From the NCBI RefSeq assembly GCF_022201045.2, contig NC_068558.1, positions 37,219,501 through 37,283,500 on the forward strand: a stretch of 64,000 bases of DNA. Reading direction: 5' to 3'. Below are positions 1 to 10,124 of the stretch, piece by piece. The notes under the pieces were generated by a model. It saw nothing but the letters and a program-made list of their open reading frames with translations, was not told where the DNA came from and searched no databases. The stretch is from Citrus sinensis. Lineage: Eukaryota; Streptophyta; Magnoliopsida; Sapindales; Rutaceae. A program made the position numbers and the translations under genes. Position 1 is the stretch's first letter; each line of letters opens with the position of its first letter.

Positions 1-1072
1 TATTTTCGTATCACCTCTATATTTAATATATAATGTGTGTTCATAAGGGCATTTAAGAAAATCTTCCTTAGTAAAGAAAGCATCTATATGACTGCACCAC
101 GCTCTCGGTGCTTGCTTCAATCCATATAATGCTTTCTTTAATTTGTATACCTAATTCTCATGACCTTGCCTCACATATCCAGGAGGCTGATCAACATACA
201 CCTCTTATTCCAATTCGCCATGCAAAAATGCTAACTTTACATCCAACTAATTGGATAGGCCAGGAATTATGTGGAGCCATGGATAACACTAAACAAATAG
301 TGTCAAGTCTTGCAACTGGAGCAAACACCTCTTTATAATCAACACTATGTTCTTGTTTGTACCCTTTTGCAACGAAACAGGCTTTGTACTCGTCAATTCC
401 ACCATCCTTGTTCAATTTTGTTTTGTAAACTCATTTAACCTCAATGGATTTTTGCCCTTTTGGAAGGTCAACCAGGTCTCAACTTTCATTTTTCTCTATA
501 GAACATATCTCCTCATCCATGGCTTTTTGCCACTTTAAATCCTTGACAGATTCTTGGAATATAACAGGATCACAATCTGAGAACAAAGCATAATAAGCAA
601 TTGTATCATCACTATCAGATTGAACACAAGTTACCTCATAATCTTGCATCCATATGGGCCTCTTTCGACCTCGGCGAAGACGTGGTTCAGCTGCTACTTC
701 AGCAGCTTCTACAACTGATGAGGACGTTTCAGCAGTTATTAAAGCTTTATTTGATAGTGTAGGAACTGCTGAAATTTGTTGTTGTAACAATTGTTGATTT
801 TCTTCTTCACTGTCATTGTCAAACATGACTTGTGTAGTTTGCTACCCATTCCAGTTCTAAGTGCTTTCCTCGTCAAAAATGATATCTCTGCTGATTATTA
901 TCTTCTTTGTGATTGGATTGATTAATTTATATGCCTTGGATTCTTCAATTATGCCAAGAAAGACACATTTTTCACCTTTATCATCAAGCTTTTTTCCTTT
1001 TCTCATCTGGAACATGTGCATAAACGATGCAACCGAAAATTCTGAAGTGATCAACAGCTGGGTTTCGGCCAC
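1..1072 (-). pseudogene. copia integrase tail, linker and 5' part of reverse transcriptase
   Basis: The frame holds the integrase C-terminal part (KCVFLGIIEESKAYKL), an acidic and Gln-rich linker, then the reverse transcriptase N-terminal blocks (VAKGYKQEHSVDYKEVFAPVAR) and, after a frameshift near 255, [10 protein letters not shown]-type sequence up to the window edge. Stops interrupt it at 857-859, 842-844, 479-481, 431-433, 205-207 and 151-153. The RT active site is beyond base 1. Confidence 0.88.
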
Positions 1073-1622
1073 TCCAAGCCTCCTCTGGTGTCATGTTTAG
1101 AACAAAAAAAATAGGACTTCTATTCAAGACATGGATGCTCCAATTTACTGCTTCCGGCCAAAAGCTCTTTGGAATTCTCCCTCTTTTCAACAAGCTTCTC
1201 ACCATGTTGAGAATAGTTCTATTTTTTCTCTCCGATACACCATTTTGCTGTGGTGTATAAGCAGATGTGAGTTCCCTTCGAATACCGTGATTAATACAAA
1301 AATGTTCAAATGTTTTTGAGCAGTATTCGCCACCACGATAAGTTCGAAGAGTTTTAATTGTTTTTCCTGTTTTATTCTCAACACGAGCCTTGAAGCTTTT
1401 AAATATACCAAAAGCTTCTGATTTTTCCTGCAAAAAATACACCCATGTTTTTCGAGTATAATCGTCAATGAAAGTAATTAAATACTTTTTACCTCCATTA
1501 GATGATGGTTTTATCGGCCCACAATTGTCAGAATGAATCAACTCCAAGACATTTTTTGCTCTCCATGACTTTCCTTGGAGGGAATTGAGAATGATGTTGT
1601 TTGCTAACAACACATTCTTCAC
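984..1622 (-). pseudogene. copia integrase core
   Basis: This open segment holds the integrase catalytic core: a first Asp in the LIHSDNCGP block, a second Asp in FIDDYTRKTW, and a later Glu in the TPQQNGVSERKN block, in the correct order for the D,D-35-E fold. It ends by losing frame in a run of A (T990-995 on the plus strand). The same protein resumes in the next frame to about 857. Confidence 0.9.
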
Positions 1623-2175
1623 AAACTTAAGAGGGAATGACGATTTCAGAAAGACCTATAACCATAATTTTCTGTTAGAGAGTTTTTAGTCCACCAAAAT
1701 TCAAGTGGCCATAGCGAAAGTGTCAAATCCATGAAGGATCTTTCACTTCAACCATTAAGCAAGATTGTGCACTATTAATCTTCAATGGAAACAACTTGTT
1801 TGAATTCATTTGAACAACTGCAACAACTCCTCTAGAAGGGTTATATATTTCACAAGCACTGTTTTGAATGGTTATTACATAACCATTTTCTTGCAATTGA
1901 CCAACACTTAACAAATTACTTTTCAAATCAGGAACATAGAAAACATTGGAAATTGTTTCTACAAAACCATTCTTGGTTATAATGTTAATATCACCCTTTT
2001 CCATTATTTCAACAGTCGAACAATCACCAAAACTCACTATAGAATGAAAATCTTCATTTAAGGAAGAAAATAGTGACTTACTTCCACACATATGATTGCT
2101 GCAGCCTGTATCCACATACCACACATCTGACTTAAGTTCTTTATCAACTTGAACAACCATCAACAAGGTTTCCAC
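1570..2175 (-). pseudogene. copia protease and start of integrase, broken
   Basis: After the homopolymer frameshift the frame contains the aspartic protease active-site motif (VDTGCSNHMCG). The following region matches the copia stretch between protease and integrase, with an HFRYGHLNFGGL-like zinc-binding start of integrase. In-frame stops lie at 1723-1725 (TGA), 1675-1677 (TAA) and 1627-1629 (TAA), and another frameshift lies at about 1560-1600. Family comparison suggests the TGA replaces Trp and the two TAA replace Gln, but that is from memory of the family, not alignment. Confidence 0.87.
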
Positions 2176-3122
2176 TTCTTTTTTTCTGTAAAATTCGATT
2201 TCTCCCCCTTTTCTTTGTCGTTAGGCAATTTTGTATAACATTCATAACGATAGTGACCGAATTTATGACATCTAAAGCACTCTACCTTGGATTTATCAAA
2301 TTGATGATTTCGACCTCTACCTTTGTTTTGGAAATATGATTGGTCTTCATCATCTCTAAAATTGCCTCGTTCGCCTCTATCTCTACCTCCACCTCCATCT
2401 CTATTTCCTTGTCCTCCTCTTCCTCTTCCTCTACCTCGATCTGCTGATCTATTCAGTGCTGTAACATTATTGTTAGTTAAAGCCTTTAGAGCTTGCTCCT
2501 CCTTATCTTCCCTGGAGAATTTATGCTCATGAACTAGCAAGGATCCCTGCAACTCATCAATTGAAAGTTCATCAATGTCTTTTGATTCTTTAATGGAACA
2601 AACAATATAATTAAATTTCGGAGTCATTGAGCGAAGAATTTTTTCTGTTATTGTAACATATGTCATCGTTTCGTCATGAGTTCGCATTTTGTTTACAATT
2701 GCCATTGTTAGAGAGAAATACTATGTGACTGACTCTTTTGATTTCATACAAAGTAATTCGAACTCAGTACGAAGTGCTTGAAGCTGCTGCCTCTTAATTC
2801 TTGTTGACCCTTGATACTTTTTCTTCATAGAATCCCATATCATTTTGGAGGTCTCTTTGCAAAGAATGGTGTCTAAGATTGAACGATCAATTGATTGGAA
2901 TATGTAATTCTTTGCCTTTGAATCTTTTAGCCGCTGCCCCTCAATCTCTGTTTTCTGCGCATCCGTCACTACCGTGCTAGCTGCTGGTTCTGTTATGCCT
3001 TCAGAAACTACTTGCCATTACTCTTTAGGCCTGAAGAAATTCTCCATCAATATGCTCCAATGATCATAGTGACCATCAAAGCGTGGAATTGCAGGTTGCA
3101 CGAAAATGTCAGAGACTATCAT
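2160..3122 (-). pseudogene. copia gag, broken by two stops
   Basis: The reading frame opens with an ATG at 3122 and continues to about 2160. It contains the gag core and, near its end, an arginine/glycine-rich stretch followed by a CCHC zinc knuckle (CFRCHKFGHYRYEC), which binds RNA in the particle. In-frame stops occur at 3018-3020 (TAA) and 2721-2723 (TAG), and the frame is lost at a run of seven T (2179-2185 on the plus strand), before the protease. The middle piece alone is an open 181-codon segment. Confidence 0.9.
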
Positions 3123-3147
3123 CCTTAACTGCTGTTTTCTTAACCTT

Positions 3148-3159
3148 GCTCTGATACCA
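3148..3159 (-). other. Retrotransposon primer binding site (initiator tRNA-Met)
   Basis: On the minus strand these bases read TGGTATCAGAGC, the complement of the 3' end of plant initiator methionine tRNA and the standard primer site of plant copia elements. One base separates it from the LTR end, which fixes the LTR boundary. Confidence 0.93.
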
Positions 3160-3160
3160 C

Positions 3161-3500
3161 TGTTGTAAATAAAGCCTCTGTACAAAAATAGAGTAGAGCT
3201 GAAAATACAAAAGATAAAGGAAAGAGGAAGTGCTGAATTGATTCATTTATTCATTAATCAATGGCCTTTATATAGGCAATTACACCAACTAATAAAGCAT
3301 GAAACCGAGCACTACATAACGTGCAAAACAAAGTTTCCTAAAAAATAGAACCACATGCTTTTGAATAGGACACTTATGCTACTAATAACCAATTAAATAA
3401 CAAACTCCTATTGACTAGGACTCAACATAAACTAATTAATTTTATTTAAGATTTGGTCATGTGACCTGCCACATGTGCTACACACAATCAAATTTCAACA
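3161..3500 (-). repeat. 5' LTR of the copia element
   Basis: The 340-bp segment is bounded by TGTTG at one edge and CAACA at the other, the short inverted ends typical of LTRs, and it sits immediately outside the primer binding site. Reading on the minus strand it carries a TATA-like box (complement of 3267-3275), suitably placed for the element's own promoter. The partner 3' LTR should lie to the left of base 1, so similarity between the two LTRs cannot be measured here. Confidence 0.85.
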
Positions 3501-5424
3501 TACAATAATATCCTTACTATAATATTCTCGACATTAATTAATTTATCCATTGAAAAAATTGATTAGCAAATTAACCAATAATTATTTATTAGTAAATAAA
3601 ATAATAAATATTAATATGAAAGAACTGGTATTTTGCAACAATCTTGCTAATTATTATTTTTAAATAAGTTAATATCAATCAATGTAAGCAATATTTAAAA
3701 CAATTACAACAATCTTACTAATTAACTATGTATAAACAAATTAATTTATAAAATTAATCCTAAAAGAGAAATAATAACAAAAAAAAATTACACTAAATTT
3801 TATTTTACTTCTATTTGATAAATTATCACTATAAAAGTAAAGAAAAAAAATAAAGGTACGAGTATAACATATTTAATAGCAAGAAAATCTTGAGGTATTT
3901 TTTGAAATATAAGAATTAAAAGACTACTTAACTTAAATTATAGAGATTAAACAAGAATTTGTTAGTTTAGTTAGCTCAACCATGGTTTGGCCATTAAGAA
4001 AAAAAAATGTTTTCAATTTTTTTTTCCTTTCAACAATAATCACACATGCAATGATATTACATGTATATTTTTAAAATTATTACAAGCTACAAACATATAC
4101 AATTTAAATTTTACTAAAAATTTACATACATTAATTTTGTAGTAAAATCTAGAGTTGCACAAGCTTTAGCTTGAAAATCAAGTCTCACATAGTTATTAAA
4201 ATTTAGGAAACTTCAATTTGCTTTTGGACTATGAACATGGGCTATCACCAGAAAGAAAGTCCAGTGCAACAGTATTTCCCTTAGTTTTATACTTATTTTT
4301 TATTTTTTACTAGAAGTCTATATAAATAGATTCTACTATATAACTTAGAGGTCTATCAAACATTAGCTTGGATATCTATTCTCCAGAACACATGAAAGAT
4401 AACTACCATATAAAATTTAGGGAAGTTCAAACTCTCTTGGGACGCTCATCATATGTCGGAAATGTATTTTACCACTAAATAAAAAGGTTTAGTTTACAAT
4501 ATTATAGTTAGTTTTACGGTAAATTTCAATTTATAAAGTTTGGCATATTCCCCCACTTAAAATGACAGTCTTCCATTCACTCTTGAAGGTTTTAAAAATA
4601 TTAATTTATTCTCATTTATCATTAAGAAGATTAAAAAAAAAAATTCAACGTATCGTTATTTATTCTTTTTTTTTTAAAATAGAGATGAATTAATATTTTC
4701 ACACTTTTAAATATTAAATTGAAAATCTTCAATTTAACCGGAGATTAATTTTATGCATTAGTTCTCCTATTTGATATGATCAGGAGTTTTGACATAAAGC
4801 ATAAGCTCGATCCAAATCTTTTCAAGTAAAAAAAAAAAAAATCGGCGAAAATGATAGCGTTTACTTGTCTTTGAAGTCAACTGAATAATTCTGAGTTGGG
4901 GGGCAAGTGGCACTAATTATAAGTCCTCTCTTCGGTCGATCAATTTCTCCGCCGCCTCTATTGAAAATTAATGACTCTTGCAAAGTCAAATATTCTAGAT
5001 GGACGATGAACCTACTTATCCTCCAACACAATCTTGATTCTTACGATCACATTACATTGCTGGGACTCGTTGGCTCAGATAAAATTAATTGTTTTTTATT
5101 TAATTATGAAATAATTGTGGAAACACTTCGATTAACTTCCATAATATTTTTATAAAAATTCGAATCTTTTCCCTCACATATTGTGAATGCAAGAAAACTT
5201 TCCTATTAAGTCAAAGGCCTATTGGTCAACGCAAGCTAGATTCCTAAATCGGAATAAGTAGCAAAATAAATAAATAAACAAATAAATAAGAAAAGATCGT
5301 CATTGCTTCCGGGGGAAAGAAAAACAAAATTCAACGAACTCCTTCCTTTTTGATTGGCGTAATGTTGCACTGTCTAGTAACCATGTTATCTCCGTTGCTA
5401 TTCTGGAATCAATCTTTATGAATT
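3501..5424. other. AT-rich intergenic DNA, no gene seen
   Basis: The stretch is mostly AT-rich with A and T runs. I found no open frame with recognisable protein similarity on either strand. The open frame at 4907-5155 has no recognisable domain and plant-intergenic composition, so it is not called. Confidence 0.6.
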
Positions 5425-5731
5425 TTATTTTTTAATGTTTAACTCCAACCTTAATACAACCATGCTTTACGTGACGACTTTACGATATTGACCAAATTAA
5501 TATTTAAAAGAGCTCATTTTATACATACATACATACATATATATACATATATATCAGTGGCGGTTTTAGTGTTAGGCGAACTAGGCAGTTGTCTAGGGCC
5601 CCGTATTTAGGAATGCCCTAATTTTTTGGTATCTGTTTATTATTATTTTTTTAATGTTTAATCACAACCTTAATACAACCATACTTTACGCGACGACTTT
5701 ATGATATTGACCAAATTAATATTTAAAAGAG
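5425..5731 (+). repeat. Dispersed direct duplication (two ~85-bp copies) around a hAT-like terminus
   Basis: Bases about 5427-5511 recur at about 5645-5731 with only scattered substitutions; both share the long block from CAACCTTAATACAACCAT to AATATTTAAAAGAG. Between them lie a CATA/TA simple repeat and, from 5555, a CAGTGGCGG start followed by a GC-richer segment (to about 5615). That start resembles ends of hAT-type elements common in plants. The matching opposite end was not found. Confidence 0.65.
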
Positions 5732-5903
5732 TAGCAATTAAATTATATTTGGTAAACACTTGTAGCTGTATTACTGTAGTATAGAAGATGCGGCTGTTTG
5801 TACCATATTTGACAAAATTATTATTTAAAATCTATATGTAATTACCAAAATCTACAATAAATCAATACCAAACAGACCCTTATTATTAGTACCTTGTTTA
5901 CCC

Positions 5904-6165
5904 GGGTGGAATTGTATAGATTTTGAAGTTGTTGGTGACACTCAATTTCAGCTTCATCGACCGCAACATTTTCATTGCCAAGATGCAGCAAATGCTTCAA
6001 TACTGCCTGTACAAATCATAAAAAATTAATGAAAAATAAATAAAATCGAGAAATTTCACTAATTAAAAGTCTAAATATTTTTTTAAAAAAAGAAAAGAAA
6101 CGGACTTGCTGCTGCTTGGCGACTTGTTCTCGGAGCTTGATTGCCTGTTTCTTGATAGCTTCCAT
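5904..6165 (-). pseudogene. SH3P-like (SH3 domain-containing protein) gene fragment, first two exons
   Basis: Exon 1 is 6106-6165 (ATG at 6165), encoding MEAIKKQAIKLREQVAKQQQ; a GT donor follows directly. Exon 2 starts at 6006 after a TGTACAG acceptor and encodes AVLKHLLHLGNENVAVDEAE and on to LQNLYNSTR near 5899-5904. This is the N-terminus of the plant SH3P family (clathrin/autophagy-associated BAR-SH3 proteins), including the intron after the QQQ. The BAR remainder and SH3 domain are missing on the left, where repeat DNA takes over. A functional gene is excluded by this truncation unless exons lie far away. It could be a transposon-captured fragment or a duplication remnant. Confidence 0.72.
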
Positions 6166-7263
6166 ACTGTTTCTTTCAAAAAGCTACAACGGCTCAGCTC
6201 ATGGAAGTTGGGGGAAAAAAAGTGTGATCGAGAAAAATTAAAAAAGGCATTAATAATTTTTGACAAAAAGCGAAAATCAAGGAAAGCCAGCTTTTTTCCA
6301 GAAAAGAAAAAAGAAAAAAGAAAAAAGAAAATTATAGGTTTGAAAGGAGAAGATGATAGTGGAAGTGAGCGGTGTGACTGACAGCTACTTGGATTGTGTA
6401 ATCGGGTAAGGTAATCGTAGAAAATTATAAGTTTGAACAGAGCATGTTAGACTTTTGCTGACAAAATTCAAAAGCAAATTGGCATGGTCCAGAAGCTTTT
6501 GAATAGAATAACTTTCTAGAAAGCTCCATCTTTTACGTCCCCAATTCAATACTTTTTTTTTTTTCCAATTAGAGTAATAATTAAATTAAATTTTTATTGA
6601 ATAAATTGAAATGGTTGGGAGGTTACAATGTTATTACTGCTTTAACTCATTACAAAAATAGTTATTATTTTGATCTAATTGAAAAAAAAAAAAAAAAGTA
6701 TGTCAGTGTGTTATAAAATTGTCTCTAGTACTATAGGCTTACAAAATGGCGTATAATATCAATTTACAACACGTTCATATTTCATGATTTATTTCCTTCA
6801 CTATCATATTTTCTTTTCATTACATCAAATAATTTAAATATGTCACTTTCTCTATCAATAAAGTAACAAAGAATTTCAATAATTTTTTTCTAATAATAAA
6901 ATTTTAATTTTATAATACAAGTTTACTTGTTGCACTGTTATAGTTTATTTTATTAAGAATGTGTATTTTATTAAGATTTTTAAGGCTGCGTTGCTGGATA
7001 TATGTTTTTTTTTTTTTTTCTCACTTCTCTACACGCACAACATTCAGACATTTAATAAATTTATAAATTAGCACAGGCTAATTAAAAGCGTTGCTGGATA
7101 TATGGTCTTAACTTTTAACAAACTAGGTTTCACGTTCCTTTGTTTTTTTGACTTGGTCCGCGTTTTTAGCTCTTTTTGTCAAAGGACACTGCATAAGTAG
7201 CTGTCCCAGTGGCTGCATTTCACACCGATCGGTCGTTGAGCTCAAAACTTAAATTGTTCAAAA
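6166..7263. other. Intergenic DNA between the SH3P fragment and the P450 gene
   Basis: The part next to the SH3P fragment (to about 6430) may be its former 5' leader. It contains an A/G-rich tract at about 6298-6330 and two similar GAAAATTATA(G/A)GTTTGAA boxes near 6327 and 6420. The rest is AT-rich with homopolymers at about 6551-6565 and 7003-7019. No promoter box for the P450 gene could be picked with confidence. Confidence 0.5.
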
Positions 7264-10124
7264 ATGTATGTGGCTGCTGTTTTGCTGGTTACCCTACTTG
7301 TTGTGAAAATAAGCCACTGGGTTTATACTTGGGCGAACCCCAAGTGCAATGGCAAACTGCCTCCCGGTTCAATGGGTTTGCCGATCATCGGAGAGACGAT
7401 CCAGTTTTTCACTCCCTATTCATTATACGAAACCCAACCCTTTATCAAAAAGCGAATGGCTCGGTAACCTCTTGATCATCAAATATATTACGTTACATTA
7501 TATTATATTATATATATACATGCATATAACTTTAATTAGTTTATTTAATTTTGTGGGGTTCGTTTCAGGTATGGATCTGTGTTTCGAACAAATATAGCCG
7601 GGCAGAAGGTGATTGTATCGACGGATCCTGTGACGAATTATAGCATTATGAACACCGAAAATAAGTCACTTTTATTTTGGTGTACTGATGGTTTAAGTCA
7701 TATATTTGGAAATCAAAACTTCCTCTCGCAACATGGTAGCGTCCATAAGTACCTGAGAAGCTTGGTTTTGCATCTCACCGGCCGTGAAATCCTGAGGCAA
7801 AAATTCCTCCACGAAATTGATCAAACAACTCGCGCACATCTACACTCATGGGCTTCCTCTCCAGGCACTGTCAATGTCCGCGACGCTTGTGCAGAAGTAA
7901 GCCAGCTAGCTAGCTGTATAAACTATATCAATTCGACCAGGTTTAATGTGTTCGACTGAGCTTGCGCGGAACACTAAATTAATGATCATGATTTATCCAA
8001 CATGAGTTTCGCATGGGTCCCATTTAACTCCTTGCGGTTGATTCAGTGCTCAGCTGAACTTATCCGATCAAATATTATTATAATGTTTTATTATATGTTA
8101 TTATTATTATTCATATATATATAATCATCAATTTAATTACTTGGGCACTGCATGCTGGCAGATGATATTTGAGTTTGAGCTTGCACTGAACACTAAATCA
8201 ATGATCATGATTTATTCGACATGAGTTCCGCATAGGTCCCGTTCAACTCCTTACGATTGATTCAATGCTCAGCTAAACTTATCTGATCAAATATTATTAT
8301 AATGCTTTATTATATGTTGTTATTATTATTAATATATATATAATCATCAATTTAATTAATTACTTGGGTACTGTATACTGGCAGATGATATTTGAGTCTT
8401 GCGCCAAAAAGCTAATAAGTTATGATGAAAGTAAATACTCAAAGAAACTCAGACAGAATTACAGAGCTTTCAAACTTGGTATCGTCTCATTTCCTATGTA
8501 CTTTCCGGGATTCGCTTTCTATGAATGTATTAAGGTACAAGCCAGTCAGCTACTCCTTATGCACATATAAATTAATTTGTCAATCTAATTAATGACAGAA
8601 TTGACAGAGAATTAATTACACAGGGACGCAAGCATATACGTAAGGTGATTGAGGACATTTATCAAGAGAGGAAAGCAACAAAAGTGCCAGGTCATGATTT
8701 CTTGGATCGTGTACTTGAAGAAGTAGAGAAAGAAAACGCAGTATTGAATGATTCTAACGCTATCGACTTGCTCTTCGTGCTTCTCTTTGCTGCTTTCGAA
8801 ACTGTGTCTCAATCCATCACCTTGATCACTAAGTATCTTACCGATCATCCTCAAGTGCTGGCAGAACTAACGGTTTGTGCTACAGCTTAATTATTTTATA
8901 TGGAATCTGAATCCAGTACTGCTGAGTTGAGCTGTCGCATTTATAAGGTAAGATTTCACTTAATAAATTTTGTTAGTGTCATGTTTCAGGAAGAGCACGA
9001 GGGAATTATTAGCCGCCGAGAGGACGAGAATTCGGAAGTAACATGGGAAGAATATAAATCGATGACTTTCACACATATGGTGAGTTAATTAATTAGGATT
9101 AAAAATTAATTATTCTGAAGGCCTTATTATATATATATATATATATATATATATTTTCATATTTAATCAATACTGATTGTTGATTATGCACGTATTTGTT
9201 AATTTCCTTTTTCATGTATTGTATTACAGGTCATTAATGAAATTGTTCGACTGGCAAACATAGTGCCGGTGACTTTTAGGAAAGTCCTGAAAGATATGGA
9301 ATTAGACGGCAAGTTAACAATAAAATACACACATACGTTTGCACATATGACCTTGGAATTAATGTTAAAAGAATTATGAATAATTGTAACTATTAAAACA
9401 CAGGGTATACAATTCCAGCAGGCTGGGTGATAATGATGGTTCTTCCGCTTGTTCATTTTGATGCTGATAAGTATGAGGATCCACTTGCATTCAACCCATG
9501 GCGTTGGAAGGTGATTTGTTCACTTACAAATTTAATATTTATTGCCACATAAATAAACAGCTCCAGATTTCTGAGATGTGACTAAGGGATTCTAAGGGTT
9601 CTGTATCAAGTAACCTGGTCACCGTTTAAATAATCAGATATTATGTTATTGACTTTATCCATATCCGATGGTGCCTTAATTTTGGGATGCAGTACTCTGA
9701 TGGTGATGATGCCATTCTTACATTTTTTTAATGGATTGACTATGTTATTATATGATAGGGTAAAGAATTGCATACTGGGACAAAGACTTTTATGGGTTTC
9801 GGAGGTGGTGTTAGACTTTGCGCTGGAGCCGATTTTGCCAAGGTCCATTTGGCCGTTTATATTCATTACTTGGTCACAAAGTACAGGTAGTTAATTAATA
9901 AAAAAATATACATAAATGTGTTCATTAGTCTTGTATAATAAATAATTACTGAAATGTTAATTTTGATGACGACGACCTAATCATTGATAAGGTTAATTTT
10001 ATGCGACTTAATATATACAATTGTCAGGTGGTCTGTGGTCAAAGGAGGGGAGGTCTTTAAGCAGCCGGGTCTCAAATTTCCAAATGGACTGCACATCAAA
10101 ATTGCTGAAAAGCACAATATTTAA
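7264..10124 (+). CDS. Cytochrome P450, CYP87-like, nine exons
   Basis: Exons: 7264-7463, 7569-7896, 8385-8534, 8624-8872, 8990-9079, 9230-9308, 9404-9510, 9759-9886, 10028-10124; they join into one 475-residue frame. A hydrophobic N-terminal anchor (about residues 3-20) is followed by the PPGSMGLP hinge (33-40). The oxygen-binding I-helix reads AAFET (282-286), the K-helix ExxR is E343-R346, then FNPWRW, and the heme loop FGGGVRLCAG (415-424) supplies Cys422. All key P450 parts are present at usual family length. Overall similarity is to CYP87 (clan 85), whose members oxidise triterpenoids and sterols, e.g. in cucurbitacin and cardenolide pathways. It would act on the ER membrane. Substrate here is unknown. 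Oddities: intron 6 is GC-AG and intron 2 carries a tandem duplication of its acceptor. Confidence 0.88.
7956..8398 (+). repeat. Tandem duplication (~220 bp) inside P450 intron 2, including the splice acceptor
   Basis: Bases 7956-8174 and 8175-8398 are two adjacent diverged copies. Both contain the AATATTATTATAATG block, the TATATATAATCATCAATTTAATTA block, a CTGGCAG acceptor, and the first twelve bases of exon 3 (8162-8173 and 8385-8396). Only the second copy continues into the rest of exon 3; the first acceptor (ending 8161) is a decoy that would soon run into a stop. Confidence 0.88.
9129..9154. repeat. (TA)n microsatellite in P450 intron 5
   Basis: An uninterrupted run of alternating TA lies between exon 5 and exon 6. 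It has no coding effect. Confidence 0.9.

Larger units (their letters stand above)
1..3500 (-). mobile_element. Decayed Ty1/copia LTR retrotransposon (5' LTR to reverse transcriptase; 3' part off the window)
   Basis: On the minus strand the order is 5' LTR (3161-3500), primer site, gag, protease, integrase, then the start of reverse transcriptase, which runs off base 1. The integrase-before-RT order defines the copia superfamily. The element begins TG and ends CA at the LTR edges; the base pairs next to the LTR outer edge (3501-3505, tacaa) would be one target duplication, its partner lying outside. The coding region is broken by about a dozen stops and at least four frameshifts, so it cannot encode a working polyprotein. 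The RT catalytic YxDD block and RNase H are not in the window. Confidence 0.93.

Noticed and set aside
4907-5155. 82-codon open frame in the left intergenic region
   Set aside because: No domain or family resemblance, and composition is like the surrounding intergenic DNA.
8162-8240. Alternative P450 exon 3 beginning at the first duplicated acceptor
   Set aside because: After twelve shared bases it diverges from P450 sequence and soon reaches a stop; only the second acceptor gives the conserved continuation.
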